From NCBI GenBank assembly GCA_964529445.1, contig CAZGWJ010000075.1:1-13151 (forward strand): DNA of 13,151 nt. The letters run 5' to 3'. This DNA is from CAZGWJ01 sp964529445. Its GTDB lineage: Bacteria; Oederibacteriota; Muellerivitia; Muellerivitales; Muellerivitaceae. The notes beneath the pieces were generated by a model. The model worked only from the letters and a program-made list of their open reading frames with translations. It did not search any database and had not been told where the DNA came from. Below, in pieces: positions 6,387-13,141 of the stretch; within the stretch, counting starts at the first letter, position 1, and the number at the start of each line of letters is the position of its first letter. The position numbers and the translations under genes are program-made.

Positions 6387-8684
6387 ATGAAGGCAACCAT
6401 GTCCATCATCCTCGGCGGCATCCTCCTGGCGGCAGGTGGCGCTTGGGCCGCCGGGGTCGCCGCAACGACCCGGGTGGAGGTGAAGGGGCTTTCTCTTCGG
6501 GATAATGGCAAGGTTGTTGTTCTCCGCGGGTTGGATACCGGGGACGTTTGGGGCGCGTCTTCCTCCGAACTGGCCCGGTCGTTTTCCGAAGCGGTCCGTT
6601 CGGGTGCCAACGTCGTCAAGATGGACGCATTCCGGGTGGCGGGGAACGGCGCGACGTCCTTCCCGACCGAAGGCGGTCGTCTCGACGAGGCGGCCCTGAA
6701 GGGCCTGGACGCGGTCGTGGCCGAGGCCGGGAAGGCCGGGATCCGGGTTCTTTTGACCCTGTCCGACGATACCCTGGCGGCCCGCTATGCCGGGTGGGCC
6801 GGAAGCCCCAATCCGGGCGTCTTCTATACGGACTTCCGTTGTCGCGAATGGTTCGAGGCCTCCCTGAAGACGCTCGCCTCCCGCGTGAACACCTTGACGA
6901 AGGTCACCTACTCCGAGGATCCCATTATCCTGGCCTGGGTGCTCGCCGACGATCCCTCGAATCCCGGGGGCGCACCGAAGGACGTGGAACGATGGGTGGC
7001 CGAGACCTCCTCTTTCCTGCGGAAACACAGTCCGAGGAAGCCGGTGGTCCTTTCGCTCGATCCGAAATCGTCCGGCGTGGAAGCGGAAAAGGCCGCGGCC
7101 CAGCCCGGAGTGGATTTCATCCTTCTCAAGGGAACCGTCCAGGAGGCCGAATCCTTCTCGCGCGTCAGCGGGCGCCCCGTGATTGCCCGCGTGTCCTCGG
7201 ATGTTGCCGTCGCATCCTCGGCCGGCGCGGTACTGGTCGCCTGGGCCGACATCACGAAACCGATCCCCGCCAACCTGAAGACGGTCCCGGGAACCACCGC
7301 GGGTTCCGGTGACGGCGATCTTCCCGTCGGCGTGCAGGTCACTTCCGGAGCCGCGCCCAGCCGCGTGAACGAGGGGAAGGCCACGGTCAAGGTCCAGCTT
7401 TCCTCTCCAGCCAAGGTGTCGGTGCGCTACGGGTTGAAGGGGCTTCTCGACCGGGAAACCAAGCCTTCGGCGGATCCGGTCGTGGTCCTCGCGGGGTTGC
7501 GGGCCGGCGAGGAGTACACCCTTCAGGTGAAAGCTGAAAGGCCCGGGGGCAAGGCGATTTTCTCGGATCGCATGACCTTGAAGGTCCCCTCTGTGGTACG
7601 AGTCCAGCCGAAATCCCCGCCCTCCTTCACGGGTCAATTTATCAAGGTCCGTGACGGTCGGTTCTGGGACGGCGAGAGGCCCTATCGCTGGGTGGGCACC
7701 AACAACTATTACCTGCATCTCTCCGACGACAAGCTCATCGATTCGGTGTTCGCGGACTGCAACCGCATCGGGTTCACGGTGATGCGCACATGGGCCTTCG
7801 GTTGTACCGACAAGACCGAGGAGTCCTGGCCCGGCGAGATGGACCGCTATTTCGTGCTCGGGCCGGGCAAGTGGCGCGAGAAGTCCTTCCGGGACCTGGA
7901 CCGCGTGGTGGCCTCCGCGCGCAAGCACAAGGTGCGGCTCATCCTGGCCCTCTCCAACAACTGGACCGATTACGGCGGTGCCGAGGTCTGGGCCAAGTAT
8001 TTCGGGTACAAGGACAAGAACGACTTCTTCGACAAACCCGAGGTCAAGAAGGCCTACCAGGACTACATGAAGTACCTGGTGAACCGGAAGAACACGATCA
8101 CCGGGGTCGCCTACAAGGACGATCCCGTCATCCTGGCCTGGGACCTGATGAACGAGCCGCGCTACGAGAGGGACGAGACGGGCAAGACCCTCGCGGCCTG
8201 GTGCGACGAAATGGCCCGGTTCCTCAAGTCCTGTGGCGTGAAACAACTGGTCACGACGGGAGGGGAGGGACCCCTGGCGGATGGGAAGCATTACTCCGGC
8301 GCCGATTTCATCACGATCCACCAGCCGTCTTCGATCGACTTCGCGACCTATCACATCTACCCGGCCAGCGAGTATGCCCGCTGGAGCCAGGAGGCCACGA
8401 AGTTCGTCATCACGGAACACGTGCGTCTCGCGCGGGAAGTCCTCAAAAAACCCGTGGTCATGGAGGAGTACGGCATCCTCCGAAGGGATCCCAAGTACGA
8501 CCAGCCGGTGTTTGTGGACGCCATGACCCGGGACTTCCTGGAGGCGGGCGGGGACGGGCTCAACTACTGGATGCTCATCGATCCGGCCTACCAGTGGGGT
8601 GACGGCAACGAACTCTCCATCAAGGACGTCGGCATGTGCAACATCTTCACGCTGGCCGGCAATTCACTTTGGACGGGAAAATGA
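6387..8684 (+). CDS. Secreted GH5 beta-mannanase-like hydrolase with degenerate N-terminal GH5-like domain
   Basis: A 765-residue exported enzyme. The signal peptide ends at AWA (A21); GAAGGCGGG lies just upstream of the ATG. The C-terminal domain (about 414-765) has the glycoside hydrolase family 5 signature seen in endo-1,4-beta-mannanases: active-site Arg in RTWAF (R467), SNNW, acid/base Glu in AWDLMNEPR (E590), TTGGEG, HIYP, and the nucleophile Glu in PVVMEEYG (E694). It should cut internal beta-1,4 bonds of mannan or a related glycan. Residues 312-401 look like a fibronectin-III/Ig-type spacer. The N-terminal 280 residues resemble a second, worn GH5 barrel: 166-190 match 567-591 at 14 of 25 positions, but E590 aligns with D189 and R467 with K78, and there is no second Glu motif, so this half is probably inactive, perhaps glycan-binding. 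It lies 74 bases after the barrel fusion. Substrate specificity is inferred; another GH5 activity is possible. Confidence 0.88.
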   Translation: MKATMSIILGGILLAAGGAWAAGVAATTRVEVKGLSLRDNGKVVVLRGLDTGDVWGASSSELARSFSEAVRSGANVVKMDAFRVAGNGATSFPTEGGRLDEAALKGLDAVVAEAGKAGIRVLLTLSDDTLAARYAGWAGSPNPGVFYTDFRCREWFEASLKTLASRVNTLTKVTYSEDPIILAWVLADDPSNPGGAPKDVERWVAETSSFLRKHSPRKPVVLSLDPKSSGVEAEKAAAQPGVDFILLKGTVQEAESFSRVSGRPVIARVSSDVAVASSAGAVLVAWADITKPIPANLKTVPGTTAGSGDGDLPVGVQVTSGAAPSRVNEGKATVKVQLSSPAKVSVRYGLKGLLDRETKPSADPVVVLAGLRAGEEYTLQVKAERPGGKAIFSDRMTLKVPSVVRVQPKSPPSFTGQFIKVRDGRFWDGERPYRWVGTNNYYLHLSDDKLIDSVFADCNRIGFTVMRTWAFGCTDKTEESWPGEMDRYFVLGPGKWREKSFRDLDRVVASARKHKVRLILALSNNWTDYGGAEVWAKYFGYKDKNDFFDKPEVKKAYQDYMKYLVNRKNTITGVAYKDDPVILAWDLMNEPRYERDETGKTLAAWCDEMARFLKSCGVKQLVTTGGEGPLADGKHYSGADFITIHQPSSIDFATYHIYPASEYARWSQEATKFVITEHVRLAREVLKKPVVMEEYGILRRDPKYDQPVFVDAMTRDFLEAGGDGLNYWMLIDPAYQWGDGNELSIKDVGMCNIFTLAGNSLWTGK

Positions 8685-8691
8685 GATGGAT

Positions 8692-8718
8692 TCACCACGA
8701 AGGCACGAGGGCACGAAG
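8692..8718 (+). repeat. CACCACGAAGG-type intergenic repeat, copy 2
   Basis: TCACCACGAAGGCACGAGGG continues into GCACGAAG and starts 7 bases after the mannanase stop. The first 20 bases match copy 1 (6324) apart from one or two A/G changes and the end of the unit. The repeat runs into the AGAAAGG (8717-8723) that serves as ribosome binding site of the next gene. Read as protein it gives SPRRHEGTKK, a typical false N-terminus. Confidence 0.65.
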
Positions 8719-8730
8719 AAAGGCAAGGAT

Positions 8731-9339
8731 ATGAAAAGCGGACCGACGAGATTACGGACCGGATCCCGGATCGTCCTAGCGGCGGCTTTAAGCGTGGGGA
8801 TGGCGGCGTGCGGCAAGGTTTCCCAGGGGCCCATCGATCCGCTCCTGAACCCGCCGGTGGCCTATTCCTTCGACCAGGGTTTAGAGGGTTGGGCTATTCT
8901 TTCCGGATCCGTACCAGCGACGGGGCATGAATATTCCCACACGATTGGGCGGGCTTTGGGTGCGGGCGGGTCCCTGCGGATCGATGCCGCCTTCACGGCC
9001 GTGGGGGACAAGGTCCTGGTGGGGGTCAATGCACCGGTCACGCTCGACCTGACGGGCAAGACGATCTCGCTTTGGGTTTACTGGGAATCGGGACTGGCCT
9101 CCGCGGGGGGCAAGTTGGGCGCTCAGGCCTATGTGATGGATTCCGACAGCGTCTGGGCCAACGGCGGCTTCGCAACCCTGACGAAGGGACGATGGACCCA
9201 GGTGACGTTCAACACCGACGCGCCCGGCTACTCCGACGGGACGAAGATGGACGCCATCGTGCAGTTGGGGGTCCAACTCGTCGCGGACTCCGGCACCTTC
9301 ACCCCCGGCGTGCTGTACATCGACCAATACGCTTATTGA
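8731..9339 (+). CDS. Small lipoprotein with a single carbohydrate-binding-like module
   Basis: A 202-residue predicted lipoprotein. The frame is open back to 8599, but the ATG at 8731 was chosen: it has AGAAAGG seven bases upstream and starts a signal peptide (RIVLAAALSVGMAAC) with lipobox MAAC and lipidated C27. Earlier ATGs overlap the mannanase gene or translate the intergenic repeat. After a short spacer one jelly-roll-like module (about 45-202) runs from AYSFDQGLEGWA through LDLTGKTISLWVYW, GGFATLTKGRWTQVTF and VQLGVQL to LYIDQYAY. This strand order is like the carbohydrate-binding modules often attached to mannanases. No catalytic motif is seen. It is 46 bases after the mannanase and probably the last gene of the operon. 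Inferred role: membrane-tethered glycan binding. Confidence 0.82.
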   Translation: MKSGPTRLRTGSRIVLAAALSVGMAACGKVSQGPIDPLLNPPVAYSFDQGLEGWAILSGSVPATGHEYSHTIGRALGAGGSLRIDAAFTAVGDKVLVGVNAPVTLDLTGKTISLWVYWESGLASAGGKLGAQAYVMDSDSVWANGGFATLTKGRWTQVTFNTDAPGYSDGTKMDAIVQLGVQLVADSGTFTPGVLYIDQYAY

Positions 9340-9402
9340 TCATTTTCGGCGGCGCGGTCAACCGTTCCGGTATTTACCAGCTTCTTTTCATCCGGTAAAC
9401 CC

Positions 9403-9431
9403 TTGAGCGGGCGGGGGCGGGCCGCTATCCT
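9403..9431 (+). promoter_or_regulatory. Sigma70-type promoter of the aldolase gene
   Basis: TTGAGC (9403-9408) and TATCCT (9426-9431) are 17 bases apart, the same spacing as the other two promoters here. The start site would be near 9438, about 60 bases before the aldolase ATG. The rest of the 9340-9500 gap holds only a TCCGGTA direct repeat (9366 and 9391) of unclear meaning and no convincing terminator for the preceding operon. Confidence 0.65.
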
Positions 9432-9500
9432 ATGGGCTCATTTGGGCCCCCCGTTCCGAGCCACGCACACCCGGCCCTCATCCCGAAAGGATCATCCGCA

Positions 9501-10493
9501 ATGGTCAACTACAAGGATCTCGGTCTCGTCAACACGAAGGAGATGTTCAAGAAGGCCATGGCCGGCAAGTACGCCGTGCCCGCCTACAACTTCAACAACA
9601 TGGAGCAGTTGCAGGCCATCATCGAAGGCTGCGGCAAATCCAACTCTCCCGTGATCCTGCAGGTCTCCTCGGGCGCCCGCAAGTACGCCGACCAGACCCT
9701 CCTGCGCTACATGGCCGAGGGCGCAGTCCAGATGGCGCGCGGCAAGGGCTACAACAACCCCATCACCCTGCATCTCGACCACGGAGACACTTTCGAGCTG
9801 TGCAAGTCCTGTATCGAGAGCGGTTTCTCGTCGGTCATGATCGACGGTTCGCACCACCCCTACGACAAGAACGTGGAGCTCACGAAGCAGGTGGTCGAGT
9901 TCGCCCACAAGCACGACGTCACGGTCGAGGGCGAATTGGGCGTCCTGGCTGGCATCGAGGACGATGTGAAGGCCGCCGAGCACATCTACACCCAGCCCGA
10001 CCAGGTCGAGGACTTCGTGAAGAAGACCGGCGTGGATTCGCTGGCCATCTCGATCGGGACCTCGCACGGAGCCTTCAAATTCAAGCCCGAACAGTGCACG
10101 AAGAACGCCCAGGGCGTACTGGTGCCGCCGCCCCTGCGATTCGACATCCTCGAGGAGATCGAGAAGCGCATCCCTGGATTCGCCATCGTCCTGCACGGGG
10201 CCTCGTCGGTCCTGCCGGAATACGTCGAGATCATCAACAAGAACGGCGGAAAATTGAAGGCCGCCGTCGGCATTCCCTCCGAGCAGTTGCGCAAGGCCGC
10301 CGCGTCGGCCGTGTGCAAGATCAACATCGACTCGGACGGTCGCCTGGTGCTCACGGCCATCATTCGCAAGGTGTTCGCGGAGAAACCGGAGGAGTTCGAC
10401 CCGCGCAAGTATCTGGGTCCGGCCCGCGATGAGCTGGTGAAGATGATCATCGACAAGAACCAGAACGTGCTGGGCTCCGCCGGCAAGGGCTGA
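9501..10493 (+). CDS. fba: Fructose-bisphosphate aldolase, class II
   Basis: A 330-residue cytoplasmic zinc enzyme that splits fructose 1,6-bisphosphate into dihydroxyacetone phosphate and glyceraldehyde 3-phosphate (glycolysis) or the reverse. Visible signatures are AVPAYNFNN near the start, catalytic D93 and zinc ligand H94 in HLDHGD, SVMIDGSHHPYDKN, E145 in EGELG with AGIEDD after it, zinc ligand H189 in GTSHGAFKFK, zinc ligand H232 in VLHGASS, and KINIDSDGRL for phosphate binding. The GIEDD loop and GAFKFK segment resemble the Helicobacter-type (class IIB) branch; the length is slightly above that branch's usual 300-310. The ATG at 9501 follows GAAAGG (9485-9490) and precedes MVNYKDLGLV; the frame stays open upstream to 9432, but that segment overlaps the promoter region. 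It has its own promoter and terminator, so it is probably monocistronic. Confidence 0.97.
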   Translation: MVNYKDLGLVNTKEMFKKAMAGKYAVPAYNFNNMEQLQAIIEGCGKSNSPVILQVSSGARKYADQTLLRYMAEGAVQMARGKGYNNPITLHLDHGDTFELCKSCIESGFSSVMIDGSHHPYDKNVELTKQVVEFAHKHDVTVEGELGVLAGIEDDVKAAEHIYTQPDQVEDFVKKTGVDSLAISIGTSHGAFKFKPEQCTKNAQGVLVPPPLRFDILEEIEKRIPGFAIVLHGASSVLPEYVEIINKNGGKLKAAVGIPSEQLRKAAASAVCKINIDSDGRLVLTAIIRKVFAEKPEEFDPRKYLGPARDELVKMIIDKNQNVLGSAGKG

Positions 10494-10517
10494 AACGCCG
10501 CTTCCGGTCCTTTCAAC

Positions 10518-10550
10518 CCCCCTCCCGGCGCGTGCCAGGAGGGGGTTTTT
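10518..10550 (+). terminator. Rho-independent terminator after the aldolase gene
   Basis: CCCCCTCC (10518-10525) pairs with GGAGGGGG (10538-10545), with a further GGC/GCC pairing inside the loop, and is followed by five T residues, then C and three more T. It lies 24 bases after the aldolase stop codon. Confidence 0.88.
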
Positions 10551-10610
10551 CTTTGGGGAACCCCCTGTTAGACTGTTCGCGTCCCAAACGCCGTCATAGG
10601 GAGCGCCCCC

Positions 10611-11399
10611 GTGAGAAGAGCCCTTCCATTCCTGCTGTTCCTCCTGCCCTTCGCTTTTCCGGGCGCAAGCGCCTGGTGCGCCGACAAGACACCCACTCCC
10701 GAGGCGAAACCGACGCTCCCGCCCTTCTATCTCGCCGAGGTCAAGGGCAAAGTCCACCTGGTCACCTGGGACGCGGAGAAGAAGCAGGCCGTCAGGAAGA
10801 AGGCCAAGGCGCCCTGCGCCGTGCGCGCCAACGACCGTATCGTCACGGACAAGAAGTCGAGGGCCTATTTCCAGTTCAAGGACGGGGGCACCGTGGAGGT
10901 GGGACCCGAGAGCGACCTGTTCGTCCGGGAGATCGACGTGACGCCGAAGACGATGCGCGCCCGGTTCCTCCTCGAAGTCGGCCGTATGAAGGCCACCGTG
11001 AAGAAGTTGACCGGCGCCCGTTCGGCCTTTGAGGTGGAGGCGGGAGGTGTGGTGGCGGGAGTGCGCGGTACCACCTTCGGGGTCGAGTACGATCCCGAGG
11101 AGAAGAAGACCGTCACGAAGACCTACGAGGGCATGATTTACGCCTTGTCCGGCGGGAAGGAAAACCTCGTGAAGGAGGGCTTCTCGCTGGCCCTCTCTGG
11201 CAATACGTCCCTGGCCGGCAAACTCGGGAGCGAGGAGTTGGGGGATTTCGCGGAATTCCTGACCGCCGCGGGAGGGCTTGAGAAGAAGAAGGAACTCCTC
11301 CTGAAGCAATTGGAGAAGCAGCTTCTCAAGAAGGTGACCGGAGGTCTTGTCGGGAAGGGCGCGGAAGAGGGCAAGAAGGCCCTTCGCTTCGGGTTCTGA
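10611..11399 (+). CDS. Exported FecR-domain protein
   Basis: A 262-residue protein starting at GTG 10611, chosen because AGGGAG (10598-10603) lies 7 bases upstream and the start yields a clean signal peptide (RRALPFLLFLLPF, likely cut after GASA). A possible -10 element TAGACT (10569-10574) has no good -35 partner. Residues about 44-160 match the FecR-type beta domain: NDRIVTDKKSRAYFQF, DGGTVEVGPESDL, a GRMKATV strand and the hallmark AGVRGTTFGVEY (VRGT at 151-154). FecR itself is a periplasmic signal-transfer protein for an anti-sigma system, but no sigma or anti-sigma gene is present here. Stand-alone FecR-domain proteins of this layout are widespread with unknown function. The C-terminal 40 residues are Lys/Leu-rich and probably helical (LEKKKELLLKQLEKQLLKK). 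The PfkB-type kinase follows after 65 bases with no terminator between, so the two may be co-transcribed. Confidence 0.85.
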   Translation: MRRALPFLLFLLPFAFPGASAWCADKTPTPEAKPTLPPFYLAEVKGKVHLVTWDAEKKQAVRKKAKAPCAVRANDRIVTDKKSRAYFQFKDGGTVEVGPESDLFVREIDVTPKTMRARFLLEVGRMKATVKKLTGARSAFEVEAGGVVAGVRGTTFGVEYDPEEKKTVTKTYEGMIYALSGGKENLVKEGFSLALSGNTSLAGKLGSEELGDFAEFLTAAGGLEKKKELLLKQLEKQLLKKVTGGLVGKGAEEGKKALRFGF

Positions 11400-11464
11400 T
11401 CCGTTCCCGGGTCCCTCGGTGCCCGATCCGTCGGCGGGGCGGGTCATTCCAGGAGTCGATAAAC

Positions 11465-12409
11465 ATGACGGACAGCCGATATTCCATCCTCTGCCTCGGG
11501 AACGTCCTGGCGGACGTCCTCGTGAGGCCGGTGGACCGTCTCCCGCCCCGCGGCGGGTTGATGCGGGTCAGGGATATCCGGGTGGCGTTGGGCGGATGCG
11601 CGTCGAACACGGCCGCGGCCCTGGCGAAGATGGGAGCCCGTGTGTCCATCCTCGGCAAGGTGGGGAAGGACTCCTACGGTCGATTCGTGACGAGTGAACT
11701 CCGCAAGGCGCGGGTCAACACGCGTCTTGTCCTGGAGGATCCGGAAGTTCCCACCTCGGCCACCCTGGTTCTCATCGACCGCCGGGGGCAACGGTCCTTC
11801 CTGCACAGCATGGCCGCCAACGCGGAATTGAGGCGCCGGGACATCCGACCCTCCCACTTCGGGCGGTTCCGACATCTCCATGTGGGCGGTTATTTCCTCT
11901 TTCCGGGATTGGATGGCGCTCCCATGGCGGCGCTCCTTCGTCGCGCGAAATCGATGGGCCTCGTGACCTCTCTGGATACGGCTTGGGATATCGAGGGGCG
12001 CTGGATGAAGGCGCTCAAACCCTGTCTTCCGTATCTGGATTATTTTCTGCCGAGTGAAATCGAGGTTCGGAAACTCCTGGGGCACGGAAACCTGGATCGG
12101 GCTGCCCGAACCTTCCTCTCGCTCGGTACGACTTGCGTCGTCTTCAAACGGGGGGAAAAAGGCGCGCTGCTGTTGCACAGGGACGGGACTCGGATCCCGG
12201 TTCCGGCGTTCCGCGTGAAGGCCGTGGACAGTACGGGAGCGGGTGATTGTTTCTGCGCCGGTTTCATCCGGGGATTGTCCTTGAGCTGGGATCCGGGGAG
12301 AACCCTCCGGTTCGCCTGTGCAGCGGGAGCCTGTGCCGTGAGGGCGGTCGGCGCCACTTCCGGGATCCGCTCCTTCGGGCAGGTAAGGGAATTCCTGGGT
12401 CGGTTCTGA
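11465..12409 (+). CDS. PfkB-family (ribokinase-like) carbohydrate kinase
   Basis: A 314-residue cytoplasmic kinase expected to transfer the ATP gamma-phosphate to a sugar or nucleoside hydroxyl. It shows both PfkB-family signatures: GGCASNTAAALAKMG (43-57) with the glycine pair and N48 of the substrate site, and DSTGAGDCFCAGF (255 onward) with the anion-hole GAG and catalytic base D261. Other family marks are LGNVLADVLV at the start, LGKVGKDSYGR and a SEIEVRKLL segment. Length is normal for the family. The ATG at 11465 follows AGGAG (11451-11455). The family includes ribokinase, fructokinase, 1-phosphofructokinase, 2-keto-3-deoxygluconate kinase and adenosine kinase; the sequence alone does not settle the substrate. 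Proximity to the aldolase hints at hexose metabolism but is weak evidence. Confidence 0.92.
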   Translation: MTDSRYSILCLGNVLADVLVRPVDRLPPRGGLMRVRDIRVALGGCASNTAAALAKMGARVSILGKVGKDSYGRFVTSELRKARVNTRLVLEDPEVPTSATLVLIDRRGQRSFLHSMAANAELRRRDIRPSHFGRFRHLHVGGYFLFPGLDGAPMAALLRRAKSMGLVTSLDTAWDIEGRWMKALKPCLPYLDYFLPSEIEVRKLLGHGNLDRAARTFLSLGTTCVVFKRGEKGALLLHRDGTRIPVPAFRVKAVDSTGAGDCFCAGFIRGLSLSWDPGRTLRFACAAGACAVRAVGATSGIRSFGQVREFLGRF

Positions 12410-12447
12410 CCGTCGGACCTTGTCCGGGGAGCTAAACCCGGGAAAAT

Positions 12448-12480
12448 GGCCCTGTCTTCAGGTTGGAAACAGCCTTTTTT
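12448..12480 (+). terminator. Probable weak rho-independent terminator after the kinase gene
   Basis: CTGT (12452-12455) pairs with ACAG (12469-12472), and GG (12448-12449) with CC (12473-12474) across a 2-base bulge; six T residues follow (12475-12480). The stem is short and the loop long (13 bases), so efficiency is doubtful. Its place between the kinase stop and the rpsF promoter fits a terminator. Confidence 0.45.
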
Positions 12481-12484
12481 GGGG

Positions 12485-12513
12485 TTGCGGGTTCGATGGA
12501 CCCGTCCTATACT
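12485..12513 (+). promoter_or_regulatory. Sigma70-type promoter of the rpsF operon
   Basis: TTGCGG (12485-12490) and TATACT (12508-12513) are 17 bases apart, with a five-of-six -10 match. The start site would be near 12520, giving an untranslated leader of about 118 bases before rpsF. Confidence 0.75.
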
Positions 12514-12522
12514 CCTGCCCCT

Positions 12523-12619
12523 GTCTCCGGGAAATGTCCGGAGATCCGCGAGTTCCCTCATCTCACCATGAAGGAACCCTGTCCCCCCCGAGGGGACTTT
12601 TCCCCGGAAGTTGCGGGGA
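12523..12619 (+). promoter_or_regulatory. Structured 5' leader of rpsF with competing hairpins
   Basis: Hairpin A is an 8-bp stem (12523-12530 with 12538-12545, core CTCCGG/CCGGAG). Further on, GTCCCC (12581-12586) pairs with GGGGAC (12592-12597), followed by TTTT. TCCCCG (12601-12606) pairs with CGGGGA (12614-12619), just before the ribosome binding site. GGGGA (12592-12596) can instead pair with TCCCC (12601-12605), which excludes both of those. Ribosomal protein S6 with S18 is known to repress its own operon through a leader structure with a CCG element in several bacteria; that this leader does the same is inference. Confidence 0.5.
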
Positions 12620-12637
12620 TCATCCACAGGAGGTTCC

Positions 12638-13111
12638 ATGTCACAGTCCAAATACGATCTCATTTACATCCTGGATCCCAATACCACGTCCGAGGAGAGC
12701 GCCTCTGTCGCGGCCAAGGTCGAGCAGATCACGGCCGCCGCGTCCGGAAGCGTCCTCAAGAAGGATGAATGGGGTCGCCGACGCCTTGCGTATCGCATCG
12801 GGCGCCATCGCGAAGGCATCTACATCTTTCTGCAGATCGCGGTCGACACGAAGACCATCGAGGAGATCGCCCGCAACCTGCGCCTCATCGAGAAGGTCAT
12901 CAAGTTCCAAGTGGTGAAGGAGGAGGTTTCCCACCGCAAGGTGAAGCCTCCCCGTAAGAAGACCTCCCGTCCAGCTTCCGAGGGATCCGGCCGTCCGGGA
13001 TACCGTCCTTCCAGCCGTCCGATGCCTCCTCCGGCGACTCCCGTCGCTCCGGCTGTTCCGCCCGGGCCGGCTCCTGAGAGTACACCGCCCGCCGACGCGC
13101 CCTCGATTTGA
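12638..13111 (+). CDS. rpsF: Small ribosomal subunit protein S6
   Basis: A 157-residue protein with the S6 fold: YDLIYILDPN first strand (6-15), a helix, KKDEWGRRRLAYRIGRHREG (41-60, the conserved W-G-rRxLAYxI core), IYIFLQIAVD strand, TIEEIARNLRLIEKVIKF helix and strand up to about residue 96. S6 binds S18 and 16S rRNA in the platform of the 30S subunit. The ATG at 12638 follows a strong AGGAGG (12628-12633) at a rather short 4-base spacing; the ATG at 12611 would add nine residues with no ribosome binding site. Odd point: after the core there is a 60-residue tail, first Lys/Arg-rich (KVKPPRKKTSRP), then Pro/Ala-rich and probably disordered. The tail is longer than in most S6 proteins. Confidence 0.96.
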   Translation: MSQSKYDLIYILDPNTTSEESASVAAKVEQITAAASGSVLKKDEWGRRRLAYRIGRHREGIYIFLQIAVDTKTIEEIARNLRLIEKVIKFQVVKEEVSHRKVKPPRKKTSRPASEGSGRPGYRPSSRPMPPPATPVAPAVPPGPAPESTPPADAPSI

Positions 13112-13141
13112 TGAGAACCCCGACCGAAAGAGAGGGATGAC

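Noticed and set aside
6324..8420. Open frame of 698 codons on the minus strand opposite the mannanase
   Set aside because: The + strand encodes a GH5 domain with catalytic motifs; the minus frame shows no family motifs and is a shadow of G+C bias.
8599..8730. N-terminal extension of the small lipoprotein, including the 'SPRRHEGTKK' stretch
   Set aside because: It overlaps the mannanase gene and translates an intergenic repeat; the start at 8731 has the ribosome binding site and signal peptide.
9361..9400. Small hairpins (ACCG/CGGT and TTTACC/GGTAAA) as a terminator for the glycan operon
   Set aside because: Stems are 4 and 6 bp with weak or long loops and no T tract follows.
9492..11447. 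Open frame of 651 codons on the minus strand across the aldolase and FecR-domain genes
   Set aside because: It runs through two well-supported + strand genes, a terminator and a promoter region, with no domain of its own.
11465..12409. Naming the PfkB-family kinase as fructokinase or 1-phosphofructokinase
   Set aside because: Only family-level signatures are visible; no residue pattern I can read settles the substrate.
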